A stretch of DNA of 64,000 nucleotides from NCBI GenBank assembly GCA_002305725.1, contig DBQM01000003.1, forward strand, positions 22,161 through 86,160, read 5' to 3'. The position numbers and the translations under genes were made by a program. This document shows positions 33,243 through 42,542 of the stretch, piece by piece. The stretch's first letter is position 1, and the number at the start of each line of letters is the position of its first letter. Origin of the DNA: Ruminococcus sp. UBA1394 (GTDB lineage Bacteria; Bacillota; Clostridia; Oscillospirales; Ruminococcaceae). The notes under the pieces were generated by a model, which did not search any database, was not told the DNA's origin, and worked only from the letters and a program-made list of their open reading frames with translations.

Positions 33243-35420
33243 ATGAAGATTATAAAGAGAAGCGGAACTGAGGTTGATTTTGATGCCTCAAAGATAGATT
33301 CGGCTGTTTCAAAAGCAAATGTAGAGGCCGCTGAAAATGTCAGACTTACTGATGAACAGATAAAAGATATTTCAGAATATATAGAAAATTTATGTGAAGA
33401 ACTTGGACGTACGCTTAATGTTGAGGAGATACAGGATCTGGTAGAAAATAAAATTATGGAATACCAGGCATATGAAGTTGCAAGAAAATATATTACATAC
33501 CGATATAAGAGAAGCCTGGTCAGAAAATCAAATTCAACAGATGAACAGATATTAAGCCTCATAGAATATGACAACGAAGAGGTAAAGCAGGAAAACTCAA
33601 ATAAAAATCCGGTTATTAACAGTGTTCAGAGAGATTACATGGCAGGAGAAGTCAGCAAGGATATCACAAAGCGTTTTCTTTTGCCTGAGGAAGTTGTAAA
33701 GGCGCATGAGGAGGGAATAATTCATTTCCATGACGCTGATTACTTTGCCCAGCATATGCACAACTGCTGCCTTGTAAACCTTGAAGATATGCTGCAGAAC
33801 GGTACTGTTATAAGCGAGGTTATGATCGAAAGACCGAAGAGTTTTTCAACTGCCTGCAATATCGCAACCCAGAGCATTGCTCAGATTGCAAGTTCACAGT
33901 ACGGCGGTCAGAGTATTACACTTTCCCACCTTGCACCGTTTGTTGACGTGAGCAGACAGAAACTCAGAAAAATTGTTCGCCAGGAATTTGAGGAGGCAGG
34001 ACTTCCTCTTAGTGAAGAAAAGATAAATGAAGTCGCTGAAATGAGAGTCAAGGAAGAAATCAAGCGTGGCGTACAGATGATTCAGTATCAGGTGATAACC
34101 CTTATGACTACAAACGGTCAGGCACCTTTTGTAACTGTTTTCATGTACTTAAACGAAGTAGAAGAGGGCAGACTCAGAGATGACCTTGCACTTGTTATTG
34201 AAGAAATGCTCCGCCAGCGTATTCTGGGCGTTAAGAACGAAAGCGGCGTTTATGTTACACCAGCATTTCCAAAGCTTATTTATGTTCTCGAAGAAGATAA
34301 TATCCGTGAGGGGTCAAAATACTGGCATATAACAAAGCTTGCTGCTGAGTGTACTGCCAAGAGAATGGTTCCGGATTATATTTCAGAGAAGAAGATGCTG
34401 GAACTTAAAGTTGATAAAAACGGTGAGGGTCACTGTTATCCATGCATGGGCTGCAGAAGTTTCCTTACTCCTTATGTGGATAAGGACGGTAAGCCAAAGT
34501 ATTACGGACGTTTTAACCAGGGCGTTGTGACAATTAATCTTGTTGACGTTGCCTGCTCGTCTGAGGGTAATATGGATAAATTCTGGAGAATATTCGATGA
34601 ACGTCTTGAACTTTGTCACAGAGCGCTTATGTGCAGGCATGAAAGACTGCTGGATACTCCGTCTGATGTAGCACCTATTCTCTGGCAGTACGGCGCACTT
34701 GCAAGACTTAAAAAAGGCGAAAAAATCAATGACCTGCTTTATAACGGTTACTCCACAATTTCTCTCGGATATGCCGGACTTTGTGAATGTACACGCTATA
34801 TGACAGGCAAGTCCCATACAGACCCTGAGGCTACACCTTTTGCACTTGAAGTTATGCAGCACATGAATGACGCCTGCAAGAAATGGAGAGAAGAAAGCAA
34901 TATTGATTTCAGCCTTTACGGTACTCCGCTTGAATCCACTACATATAAATTCTCAAAATGCCTGCAAAAACGTTTCGGCATTATTCCGGGTGTAACTGAC
35001 AAAAATTACATCACCAACAGCTACCACGTTCACGTTACTGAGGAAATTGACGCTTTCAGCAAGCTTTCATTTGAGGCACAGTTCCAGAAGCTTTCACCGG
35101 GCGGTGCGGTAAGCTATGTTGAAGTGCCAAATATGCAGAATAATATTGATGCAGTACTTGCCGTTATGCAGCATATATATGACAATATAATGTATGCTGA
35201 GCTTAACACAAAGAGTGATTATTGTCAGGACTGCGGTTATGACGGTGAAATACAGATTGTTTCTGACATTCACGGAAAGCTTATATGGCAGTGTCCTAAC
35301 TGCGGAAATACTGAGCAGAACCGTATGAATGTGGCAAGAAGAACCTGCGGATATATCGGTACACAGTACTGGAACCAGGGAAGAACTCAGGAAATCAGAG
35401 AAAGAGTAATGCATTTGTAA
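33243..35420 (+). CDS. nrdD: Anaerobic ribonucleoside-triphosphate reductase NrdD
   Basis: A 725-residue class III ribonucleotide reductase that makes dNTPs under strictly anaerobic conditions using a glycyl radical. An N-terminal ATP-cone (about 1-95, IIKRSGTEVDFDASKI) provides allosteric dATP/ATP control. The C-terminal zinc site has CQDCGY and CPNCG, and the glycyl radical loop RRTCGYIG is at residues 699-706 with the radical Gly at 703. The ATG at 33243 follows GGAGGG; a GTG nine codons earlier overlaps the NrdR box and is unlikely. It is regulated by tandem NrdR boxes, and its activase NrdG is encoded downstream. Confidence 0.97.
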   Translation: MKIIKRSGTEVDFDASKIDSAVSKANVEAAENVRLTDEQIKDISEYIENLCEELGRTLNVEEIQDLVENKIMEYQAYEVARKYITYRYKRSLVRKSNSTDEQILSLIEYDNEEVKQENSNKNPVINSVQRDYMAGEVSKDITKRFLLPEEVVKAHEEGIIHFHDADYFAQHMHNCCLVNLEDMLQNGTVISEVMIERPKSFSTACNIATQSIAQIASSQYGGQSITLSHLAPFVDVSRQKLRKIVRQEFEEAGLPLSEEKINEVAEMRVKEEIKRGVQMIQYQVITLMTTNGQAPFVTVFMYLNEVEEGRLRDDLALVIEEMLRQRILGVKNESGVYVTPAFPKLIYVLEEDNIREGSKYWHITKLAAECTAKRMVPDYISEKKMLELKVDKNGEGHCYPCMGCRSFLTPYVDKDGKPKYYGRFNQGVVTINLVDVACSSEGNMDKFWRIFDERLELCHRALMCRHERLLDTPSDVAPILWQYGALARLKKGEKINDLLYNGYSTISLGYAGLCECTRYMTGKSHTDPEATPFALEVMQHMNDACKKWREESNIDFSLYGTPLESTTYKFSKCLQKRFGIIPGVTDKNYITNSYHVHVTEEIDAFSKLSFEAQFQKLSPGGAVSYVEVPNMQNNIDAVLAVMQHIYDNIMYAELNTKSDYCQDCGYDGEIQIVSDIHGKLIWQCPNCGNTEQNRMNVARRTCGYIGTQYWNQGRTQEIRERVMHL

Positions 35421-35444
35421 TTTTAAGGAAATACATACAATTAA

Positions 35445-35473
35445 CAGCTGTCGTCTGAAACGGGCGGCAGCTG
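35445..35473 (+). other. Intercistronic hairpin between nrdD and nrdG
   Basis: An 11-bp stem with some G-T pairs (35445-35455 with 35463-35473) and a 7-base loop is not followed by a T-run. It probably stabilises or processes the nrdDG message rather than ending it. Confidence 0.6.
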
Positions 35474-35501
35474 AATCAATCTATAAACAGGGGAGAGGCT
35501 T

Positions 35502-36032
35502 ATGAACTATGCGGCAATTAAGAAAACGGATATTGCAAATGGTACAGGTGTGAGGGTATCACTTTTTGTTTCCGGCTGTACCCACCACTGCAAAGGCTGT
35601 TTTAACGAGGAAACATGGGATTTCAACTATGGCAGCCCTTTTACACAGGAGGTTCAGTCAGAAATTATAGAGGCGCTGAAACCTTCTTATATTGCCGGTC
35701 TGACGCTTATAGGCGGGGAGCCTCTTGAACCGTCCAATCAGCGTGGACTGATTGAGCTTATAAGGACTGTAAAACAGCTGTATCCCGAAAAAAATATATG
35801 GTGCTACACAGGTTATACCTTTGAAAAAGATATACTCTCCCCAGACGGCAGAGCACACTGTGAGGTCACAGACGAGCTTTTGTCAATGCTGGATATACTG
35901 GTTGACGGCAAGTTTGTGATTGATAATAAGAATATTACACTTAAATTCAGAGGTTCGGAGAACCAGAGAATAATTCTTGTAAAGGAATCACTGGAGAAAG
36001 GTGAAACAGTACTCTCAGAGCTTAATGAGTAA
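35502..36032 (+). CDS. nrdG: Anaerobic ribonucleotide reductase activase NrdG
   Basis: A 176-residue radical SAM activase that installs the glycyl radical on NrdD. The cluster-binding CxxxCxxC motif is at C26, C30 and C33 (SGCTHHCKGC), followed by the LIGGEPL stretch near residues 71-77, which contributes to S-adenosylmethionine binding. Length is typical. The start has a GGGGAGAGG ribosome binding site. It is separated from nrdD by 81 bases holding one hairpin, with no new promoter, so the NrdR-controlled promoter should serve both genes. Confidence 0.95.
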   Translation: MNYAAIKKTDIANGTGVRVSLFVSGCTHHCKGCFNEETWDFNYGSPFTQEVQSEIIEALKPSYIAGLTLIGGEPLEPSNQRGLIELIRTVKQLYPEKNIWCYTGYTFEKDILSPDGRAHCEVTDELLSMLDILVDGKFVIDNKNITLKFRGSENQRIILVKESLEKGETVLSELNE

Positions 36033-36037
36033 AATAA

Positions 36038-36072
36038 AAGACTTTTCCGGTTAATATATCGGAAAAGTCTTA
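36038..36072. terminator. Bidirectional terminator between nrdG and the symporter
   Basis: A 12-bp stem (36038-36049 with 36060-36071) with a 10-base loop and T-rich sequence on both strands lies between convergent genes. Confidence 0.8.
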
Positions 36073-36090
36073 TTTATGTATTATTGCTTT

Positions 36091-37659
36091 TTACTCATAA
36101 CATTTGAAAACATCAGCAACCTGCTTTTCATCATTCTTCTTTGTAAACAGGCTTACAAGCGGTACAACCACAATTGAAAGTATCATTGCAATTGCTCCGG
36201 CATTGATTGGAGATGCAAGATTAAGCTTAAATGATGCGGCTGTACTTGTCAGTTCGGGGAACAGTCCGAAACCGAACAGAATCATGTGTCCCACAGTAAT
36301 ACCGATACCGAGAATAAAGCTTGTCCATACGGCTGCTTTGGTGATTTTCTTGCTGAACAGTCCGAACATGAATGGTCCTAAAAATGCTCCTGCAAGTGCC
36401 CCCCATGAATATGACATAAGAGTTGAGATAGACGCATTTTTGTTAAACGCAATGATAACCGAAACGAAAAGGAATGCTGCAATAAGCACTCTCATAATTA
36501 TAACCTCTTTCTTTTCACTGAGGTTTTTCATTTTAGGCTTTATAAAGTCAATGGTCAGAGTTGAACTTGATGTGAGAACAAGCGAGGAAAGTGTTGACAT
36601 TGACGCTGAAAGAACAAGCACTACAACAAGTCCGATAAGGATATCCGGCAGCGCAGTATTCAGAAGTGCAGGAATCATAGCATCAAATTCCGGTTTACCG
36701 TTTGAAAGTTTGTTTATAAGTGTTTTGGAAGTGTCAGAACTTTCAAGAGTACAGAAAAGTCTGTCAAAACCGCCTAACAGATATGAACCTCCTGCAACTA
36801 CGAGAGCAAACAAAGTAGAAATTATAGTACCTTTCTTAATTGCGTTTTCGTCCTTGATAGCATAAAACTTGTGAACCATCTGCGGAAGTCCCCATGTACC
36901 AAGTGAAGTCAGTATAACAACACCAAAAAGATTTACAGGGTCTGGTCCGAACAGGCTGTTAAGCTGATTGGTTTTACCGTTTACTTCAATTTCTCCAAGC
37001 TTTGAATGTGCCTCAGAAAAACCGCCCTGATGATTTACAGCGCATATAACCACCGCTGCAATACCTATAAGCATTACAATGCCCTGAATAAAATCGTTAA
37101 TAGCAGTTGCCGCATATCCGCCGAGGATAACGTAAATCGCAGTAATAACAGCCATTGCAATGATTATAATTTTGTATGAACTGTCTGAATCAAGACTGAA
37201 TGCCATATTGAAAAGTCTTGAAAGACCGTTGTAAACTGATGCAGTATAGGGGATAAGGAAGATGAAAACTATAAGTGCAGACGCAATTTTCAGTCCCTTT
37301 GAGTCAAATCTCTTTTCAAAAAATTCCGGCATTGTCTTTGCATTAAGATGGTTTGACATGATTCTTGTTCTTCTTCCCAGAACTATCCATGCAAGCGCAC
37401 TTCCCAAAATTGCATTTCCAATGCCTATCCATGCAGCTGAAACACCGTAGCTCCAGCCAAACTGTCCGGCATAGCCGATAAAAACTACAGCAGAAAAATA
37501 AGAAGTACCGTAAGCAAAGGCAGTAAGCCACGAGCCGACGTTACGTCCGCCGAGTACAAAATCGCTGACGGATTTGGTTTTCCGGGAGGTGTAAATACCT
37601 ATTCCCATCATGATTGCTATGTAAATCATCAGCATAGCAAGAGTAATTGATGTTGTCAT
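36091..37659 (-). CDS. Sodium:solute symporter (SSS family)
   Basis: A 522-residue membrane protein with about 13 hydrophobic segments. Family features include the N-terminal DFVLGGRNVGSWLTAFAYG stretch near residues 32-50, which fits the Na+-binding first helix of the fold, FFEKRFDSKGLK near 114-125 and SASMSTLSSLVL near 350-361, the second Na+ site region. SSS transporters import proline, pantothenate, sugars or other solutes with sodium; the proline/pantothenate branch fits best by overall appearance, but the substrate cannot be read. It stands alone, convergent with nrdG and divergent from the Nudix gene, and has its own promoter. Confidence 0.92.
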   Translation of the reverse strand: MTTSITLAMLMIYIAIMMGIGIYTSRKTKSVSDFVLGGRNVGSWLTAFAYGTSYFSAVVFIGYAGQFGWSYGVSAAWIGIGNAILGSALAWIVLGRRTRIMSNHLNAKTMPEFFEKRFDSKGLKIASALIVFIFLIPYTASVYNGLSRLFNMAFSLDSDSSYKIIIIAMAVITAIYVILGGYAATAINDFIQGIVMLIGIAAVVICAVNHQGGFSEAHSKLGEIEVNGKTNQLNSLFGPDPVNLFGVVILTSLGTWGLPQMVHKFYAIKDENAIKKGTIISTLFALVVAGGSYLLGGFDRLFCTLESSDTSKTLINKLSNGKPEFDAMIPALLNTALPDILIGLVVVLVLSASMSTLSSLVLTSSSTLTIDFIKPKMKNLSEKKEVIIMRVLIAAFLFVSVIIAFNKNASISTLMSYSWGALAGAFLGPFMFGLFSKKITKAAVWTSFILGIGITVGHMILFGFGLFPELTSTAASFKLNLASPINAGAIAMILSIVVVPLVSLFTKKNDEKQVADVFKCYE

Positions 37660-37713
37660 TTTATAATTTTCTCCTTTAATGTTATGTGGCTTTAAACCAA
37701 TAAAGCAATATAT

Positions 37714-37742
37714 ATTGTATCAGTTATCTGTTCATTTGTCAA
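37714..37742 (-). promoter_or_regulatory. Sigma-A promoter of the symporter gene
   Basis: On the minus strand TTGACA (37742-37737) and TACAAT (37719-37714) have a 17-base spacer, about 55 bases before the start codon. Confidence 0.75.
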
Positions 37743-37771
37743 GTGTTTTTAGTAAATTTATCGTTTTATAG

Positions 37772-37800
37772 TTGCAATTATTTTGATAAAGTGATATAAT
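37772..37800 (+). promoter_or_regulatory. Sigma-A promoter of the Nudix-nth operon
   Basis: TTGCAA (37772-37777) and TATAAT (37795-37800) have a 17-base spacer, about 31 bases before the start codon. Confidence 0.7.
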
Positions 37801-37830
37801 ATATAAGATAGATTATGCAAGGAGTATTTT

Positions 37831-38571
37831 ATGAGAAACACGCCAAAAGACTGTATTCAGTCTGTTCTCGGAAAAATTATTGATTTTGTCCCCGAAAGAA
37901 AAAAGGGTACTGCGCATCCCGAACATCCGGATATGATATATGAATGCGATTACGGCTATGCAAAGGGATATATCGGCGGTGACGGTGAACCTCAGGACGT
38001 TTATGCACTTGATAATGTTTCAGACAAACTTGAAATCATAGCTGTGATTGAAAGACTTGATGACAATGAAACCAAATGGGTAGGCGTTGAACCGGGTACT
38101 GTTATGTATGAACCGTATATCAAAGAGCAGACACAATTCTGTGAAAAGTATTTTAAAAGTGTTTATCACTGTCTGTATGAAAAGACCTGCGGTTCCGTTG
38201 TTTTTACCCGTGAAAACAGAGTAAAGAAGTATCTTCTTATCAAAAATGACAGCGGTCATATTGGTTTCCCGAAAGGTCACATTGAATATGGCGAAAATGA
38301 ATCACAGACAGCTGAAAGGGAAGTCTTTGAGGAAACAGGCATAACAGTAAAAATTAATCCTGAAACCAGACAGGAATATACCTACAAAACACTTAACAAA
38401 ACTATCAAAAACTGCGTATATTTCTGCAATGAATTTAAAACTGACAGGATAAAAATTCAGCAGGAGGAAATCTCACAAAGCTGGCTTGTACCTTTTGATG
38501 AAGCCATGCTGCTTTTGAATTTTCCTCAGGACAGAGCAGTTCTTGAAAAGGCGGACAGAATGTATGACTAA
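37831..38571 (+). CDS. Pyrophosphatase-like domain fused to a Nudix hydrolase
   Basis: A 246-residue two-domain protein. Residues about 14-105 resemble the short inorganic-pyrophosphatase-like domain of Firmicutes (HPEHPDMIYECDYGYAKGY in parts, GDGEPQDVYAL, which is close to GDPLDVLVL of true family I enzymes). Residues about 112-246 are a Nudix domain with an intact Nudix box, G-x5-E-x7-REVFEETG, starting at about residue 150. Nudix enzymes of this type cleave dinucleoside polyphosphates or damaged nucleotides and release phosphate groups, so the fusion joins two phosphohydrolase folds. The DGDP metal ligands are partly changed (DGEPQD), so the first domain may be catalytically altered. It overlaps nth by eight bases. 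Confidence 0.85.
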   Translation: MRNTPKDCIQSVLGKIIDFVPERKKGTAHPEHPDMIYECDYGYAKGYIGGDGEPQDVYALDNVSDKLEIIAVIERLDDNETKWVGVEPGTVMYEPYIKEQTQFCEKYFKSVYHCLYEKTCGSVVFTRENRVKKYLLIKNDSGHIGFPKGHIEYGENESQTAEREVFEETGITVKINPETRQEYTYKTLNKTIKNCVYFCNEFKTDRIKIQQEEISQSWLVPFDEAMLLLNFPQDRAVLEKADRMYD

Positions 38572-39208
38572 AAAAGAAAGGGCACTCCTTGCCTGCAAAG
38601 CACTTGAAAAGCTATATCCGGACGCAGCGTGTTCACTTGAATATTCAGAGCCTTATGAACTTATGATTGCAACAAGACTTTCGGCACAGTGTACTGATGC
38701 AAGGGTCAACATAGTAACAAGGGAGCTTTTTAAAAAGTACCCGACACTTGAATCCTTTGCAAAGGCTGACTTGAATGAACTTGAAGAGGCTGTCAGACCA
38801 TGCGGCTTTTTCAGAACAAAAGCAAAAAGCATTAAGGAAATGGCTAATCAGCTTATAAATAATTTTAACGGACAGGTCCCGGACAACATGGAAGATTTGC
38901 TGACTATCTCAGGCGTCGGACGTAAAACTGCAAATCTTCTTATGGGGGACATCTGGGGAAAGCCTGCAATCGTTACTGATACGCATTTTATACGTATTAC
39001 CGGACGTTTAGGACTTACCGCCAACAAAGAGCCTCAGAAAGTGGAAAAAGACCTTGTAAAGCTTATTCCTCCGGAGGGTTCGTCCGATTTCTGCCATAGG
39101 ATAGTACAGTTCGGACGAGATGTTTGCCGTGCACGAAAACCTCTTTGCGATTGGTGTGTATGTTCAGAGTTTTGCAAATACAACGAAAATCAAAAAAGGA
39201 AAAAATAA
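38564..39208 (+). CDS. nth: Endonuclease III
   Basis: A 214-residue base-excision-repair glycosylase/AP lyase for oxidised pyrimidines. The helix-hairpin-helix LLTISGVGRKTANLLMG near residues 108-124 contains the catalytic Lys, the catalytic Asp is in TDTHFIR, and the C-terminal [4Fe-4S] cluster ligands are C188, C195, C198 and C204 (C-x6-C-x2-C-x5-C). The ATG at 38564 overlaps the Nudix stop; the open frame extends seven codons upstream without support. Linking a nucleotide-pool cleaning Nudix gene with a repair glycosylase is biologically coherent. Confidence 0.95.
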   Translation: MTKKERALLACKALEKLYPDAACSLEYSEPYELMIATRLSAQCTDARVNIVTRELFKKYPTLESFAKADLNELEEAVRPCGFFRTKAKSIKEMANQLINNFNGQVPDNMEDLLTISGVGRKTANLLMGDIWGKPAIVTDTHFIRITGRLGLTANKEPQKVEKDLVKLIPPEGSSDFCHRIVQFGRDVCRARKPLCDWCVCSEFCKYNENQKRKK

Positions 39209-39210
39209 GT

Positions 39211-39600
39211 ATGAAGCTTTTAAAACCGCTTAAATATGTAATAACAGCGGCGGCAGTATGTATACTCTGCTTTTCGGGAAACGGCGAGTATTTTTATGCA
39301 GTCTTTGCAGTTTCTCCTGAAAATGATATTGTTGAACTGCCTCAGCAAAACGGCTTGCCAAACGGAAAAGCTAACAGCAATGAATCAGGCAGATGCAGCA
39401 TTAATAAATACTATATCAAAAAATATGCTGCTATACTATGCAATGCATTGCCGTGCCATAATGATTGCTATAATCGCAACTCCTGCAGTGCTTTTTCAAT
39501 GGACTTGTCTGCGCCGGGACGGCAGGGTATTTCTGTAAGTGAAAATAAGATCTTATATAAGCTGTTTTCAGCTAAACATCCTGGAAACCGTTCGCCATGA
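39211..39600 (+). CDS. Hypothetical secreted protein, possibly frameshifted
   Basis: The ATG at 39211 lies two bases after the nth stop behind a GGAAAAAATAAGT stretch. It opens a 129-residue frame with a convincing signal-peptide-like start (MKLLKPLKYVITAAAVCILCFSG), then a low-complexity middle and a Cys-rich part (CNALPCHNDCYNRNSC) not typical of Firmicute secreted proteins. In the next frame the same DNA encodes a better membrane segment (RAIMIAIIATPAVLFQW) over roughly 39440-39500, after which that frame stops and the first resumes. A real gene carrying compensating or disabling frameshifts would explain this. No family is recognised. It ends just before the secA promoter. Confidence 0.45.
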   Translation: MKLLKPLKYVITAAAVCILCFSGNGEYFYAVFAVSPENDIVELPQQNGLPNGKANSNESGRCSINKYYIKKYAAILCNALPCHNDCYNRNSCSAFSMDLSAPGRQGISVSENKILYKLFSAKHPGNRSP

Positions 39601-39621
39601 TAAAATTTTATACGGAATCTA

Positions 39622-39650
39622 TTGACAAAAAAATCAATTTGTTATAAAAT
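39622..39650 (+). promoter_or_regulatory. Sigma-A promoter of secA
   Basis: TTGACA (39622-39627) and TAAAAT (39645-39650) have a 17-base spacer, leaving an 80-base leader without obvious structure before secA. Confidence 0.7.
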
Positions 39651-39734
39651 AAAATTGTGTATTTTTTTGTAACGCTATTACAGATTCTATAAATTCGGAT
39701 TCTGAATAAAAATAATATAAAGGCGGATTAATAA

Positions 39735-42470
39735 ATGGGTATATTTAGTAAAATATTCGGTTCATACAGTACAAAAGAACTCGCAAGAATTGAGCCTATC
39801 AAGAACAGCGTTCTTGAACTGGACGAAAAATTCCAGGCTATGTCTGATACAGAGCTGAAAGCTCAGACACAGAATTTCAGAGACAGACTTGAAACAGGCG
39901 AAACTCTTGACATGATTCTTCCGGAAGCACTTGCAACTGTTCGTGAGGGTGCTTACAGAGTCCTCGGCAAAAAGCCGTTTCCGGTTCAGATTATCGGTGC
40001 TATTGTTCTCCACCAGGGACGTATAGCTGAAATGAAAACTGGTGAAGGTAAAACTCTTGTTGCCTGCGTTGCTGCTTATCTTAATGCGCTCTCGGGCAAA
40101 GGCGTTCACGTTGTAACAGTAAACGATTACCTTGCAAAAACACAGTCTGATGAAATGGGTAAAGTACTCAGATTTTTGGGACTTACAGTCGGCTGTATTC
40201 TTCACGGTCTTACAAATGACGAAAGAAGAGCCGCATATAACTGTGATGTAACATATGCTACAAACAATGAGCTTGGATTTGACTATCTGCGTGACAACAT
40301 GGTTATCTACGCTAAGGACAGGGTACAGCGCAAGCCTAATTTTGCCATTGTCGATGAGGTTGACTCAATCCTCATAGATGAAGCAAGAACACCTCTTATC
40401 ATTTCAGGAAGAGGGGACAAGTCCACAGAACTTTATGACATCGTTGACAAATTTGCGAAAAATCTTGTGTCAACAACTGTTGTTGAAATTGATGACAAGC
40501 AGGATCAGGATGAGATAAATGAGAATGTCGATTACATAATTGACGAAAAGGCTAAAACTGCCACAATTACTCGTGCAGGTGTTAAGAAGGCTGAGAAATA
40601 CTTTAACGTTGTAAACCTCATGGATCCTGAAAATATGACGCTTCTGCACCATATCAACCAGGCACTCAAGGCTCACGGTGTTATGCACGCTGATATCGAC
40701 TACGTTGTAAAGGACGGAGAGGTAATCATCGTTGACGAGTTTACCGGACGTCTTATGCTGGGACGCCGTTTCAATGACGGTCTTCACCAGGCAATCGAAG
40801 CAAAGGAAGGCGTTAAGATTGCTCACGAGTCAAAGACTCTTGCAACAATCACTTTCCAGAACTATTTCCGTCTTTACAAAAAGCTTTCCGGTATGACAGG
40901 TACAGCTATGACAGAAGAAGACGAATTCAGAGAAATTTACAAGCTTGATGTTATTGCTATACCTACAAACAAACCTGTTATTCGTGTTGACCATTCAGAT
41001 CAGATCTACAGAACAGAAGCCGGAAAGTTCAAGGCTATTATTGAACAGATTGTTGAATGTCATAAAAAAGGACAGCCTGTTCTGGTTGGTACAATTTCAA
41101 TTGAGAAATCTGAACTTCTTTCAGCTATGCTCAAGAGAAAGGGAATAAAGCACGAAGTCCTCAATGCTAAGTATCACGCAAAGGAAGCTGAGATTGTTGC
41201 ACAGGCTGGTAAGCTTGGAGCAGTAACAATTGCTACAAATATGGCCGGACGTGGTACTGATATTATGCTGGGCGGTAACGCTGAATTTCTTGCAAAGGCA
41301 GAAATGCGCAAGAGGGAATATGACGAGGATATCATTAACGAGGCTGTCGGATTTGCCGATACAGACAATGAGGAAATTCTTGCAGCAAGAGCTGTTTACA
41401 AGGAACTTTATGACAAGTTCAATGCTGAGGTAAAAGAAAAGGCAAAGGACGTAAAGGCAGCCGGAGGTCTGTATATTCTGGGTACTGAGCGTCATGAATC
41501 AAGACGTATTGACAATCAGCTCAGAGGACGTTCAGGACGTCAGGGCGACGAAGGCGAGAGCCGTTTCTTCCTTTCTGTTGAAGATGACCTCATGCGTATA
41601 TTTGCCGGTGACAGACTTGAAAACATGATGAGTACTCTCAATGTGGAAGAGGATATGCCGATTGAGAGCAAGATGCTGACAAAGATCATTGAATCCTCAC
41701 AGAAAAAGGTAGAGGGAAGAAACTTCAGCATCAGAAAGAACGTACTCAACTATGATGACGTACTTAACAAACAGCGTGAGATTATCTACACACAGCGTTC
41801 ACAGGTTCTTGACGGCGAAGATCTCCACTCAAATATTCTGACTATGATGCATGAACTTGCTGAAGAATCAGTCAATAATTACCTTCTTGATGATGATGAC
41901 AAGGAAAACTGGAATCTTATCGGTCTTAAAGATCACTTCCTCGGTTGGGTACTGCGTGATGAAGACCTTGATTACGATGACAATCAGCTTGATGAACTTA
42001 AAAAAGAAGATATTGCAAAGCTTCTTGAAGACAGAATGCTTGAAATTTATACTGCCAAGGAAGAAGAATTCGGCGGTCAGATTATCAGAGAGCTTGAACG
42101 TGTAATACTGCTCAAGGTCGTTGATACAAAATGGATGAATCATATTGACGATATGGCAGAACTTAAAAAGGGTATCGGTCTGAGAGCGTTCGGACAAAAG
42201 AATCCTGTTGTTGAATACAGATACGAAGGATTTGAAATGTTTGACGCAATGGTTGAATCAATCCGTGAGGATACAGTAAGAATGCTGCTGACTGTAAGAA
42301 TTCAGAAGAATACCCCTCCTCAGCGTGAACAGGTTGCAAAACCAGATGCACCAAATGCCGGTTCGATTACAATGACTTCATCCAAGAAAAAGCCTGGTGA
42401 TAACGACCCTTGTCCATGCGGTTCAGGAAAAAAATATAAAAAATGCTGCGGCATGAATGAAAATAACTAA
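39735..42470 (+). CDS. secA: Preprotein translocase ATPase SecA
   Basis: A 911-residue motor that drives proteins through SecYEG. Nucleotide-binding motifs are in place: KTGEGKTL near residues 100-107 (Walker A), VDEVDSILIDEARTPL near 207-222 (Walker B region), GTDIMLGGNAEF near 507-518, and the NBD2 arginine-finger region RGRSGRQGDEGESRFFLS (18 residues) near 594-611. The C-terminus has an intact SEC-C zinc motif (CPCGSGKKYKKCC), used for SecB or ribosome contact. The start lies behind a poor GGCGG site. The size is the standard SecA1 size and no accessory SecA2 features are seen. Confidence 0.97.
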   Translation: MGIFSKIFGSYSTKELARIEPIKNSVLELDEKFQAMSDTELKAQTQNFRDRLETGETLDMILPEALATVREGAYRVLGKKPFPVQIIGAIVLHQGRIAEMKTGEGKTLVACVAAYLNALSGKGVHVVTVNDYLAKTQSDEMGKVLRFLGLTVGCILHGLTNDERRAAYNCDVTYATNNELGFDYLRDNMVIYAKDRVQRKPNFAIVDEVDSILIDEARTPLIISGRGDKSTELYDIVDKFAKNLVSTTVVEIDDKQDQDEINENVDYIIDEKAKTATITRAGVKKAEKYFNVVNLMDPENMTLLHHINQALKAHGVMHADIDYVVKDGEVIIVDEFTGRLMLGRRFNDGLHQAIEAKEGVKIAHESKTLATITFQNYFRLYKKLSGMTGTAMTEEDEFREIYKLDVIAIPTNKPVIRVDHSDQIYRTEAGKFKAIIEQIVECHKKGQPVLVGTISIEKSELLSAMLKRKGIKHEVLNAKYHAKEAEIVAQAGKLGAVTIATNMAGRGTDIMLGGNAEFLAKAEMRKREYDEDIINEAVGFADTDNEEILAARAVYKELYDKFNAEVKEKAKDVKAAGGLYILGTERHESRRIDNQLRGRSGRQGDEGESRFFLSVEDDLMRIFAGDRLENMMSTLNVEEDMPIESKMLTKIIESSQKKVEGRNFSIRKNVLNYDDVLNKQREIIYTQRSQVLDGEDLHSNILTMMHELAEESVNNYLLDDDDKENWNLIGLKDHFLGWVLRDEDLDYDDNQLDELKKEDIAKLLEDRMLEIYTAKEEEFGGQIIRELERVILLKVVDTKWMNHIDDMAELKKGIGLRAFGQKNPVVEYRYEGFEMFDAMVESIREDTVRMLLTVRIQKNTPPQREQVAKPDAPNAGSITMTSSKKKPGDNDPCPCGSGKKYKKCCGMNENN

Positions 42471-42475
42471 AAAAT

Positions 42476-42507
42476 AAGAGAGGGAAAAATCCCTCTCTTT
42501 TAATTTT
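42476..42507 (+). terminator. Rho-independent terminator after secA
   Basis: A 10-bp stem (42476-42485 with 42490-42499) with an AAAA loop is followed by TTTTAATTTT. It may also act on the convergent prmA transcript. Confidence 0.87.
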
Positions 42508-42542
42508 AAAAGCAGGTGAAATATAAGTCACCTGATTTTGCA

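Noticed and set aside
36104..36865. Long plus-strand open frame within the symporter gene
   Set aside because: It is antisense to an intact SSS transporter and has no start signal or recognisable domain.
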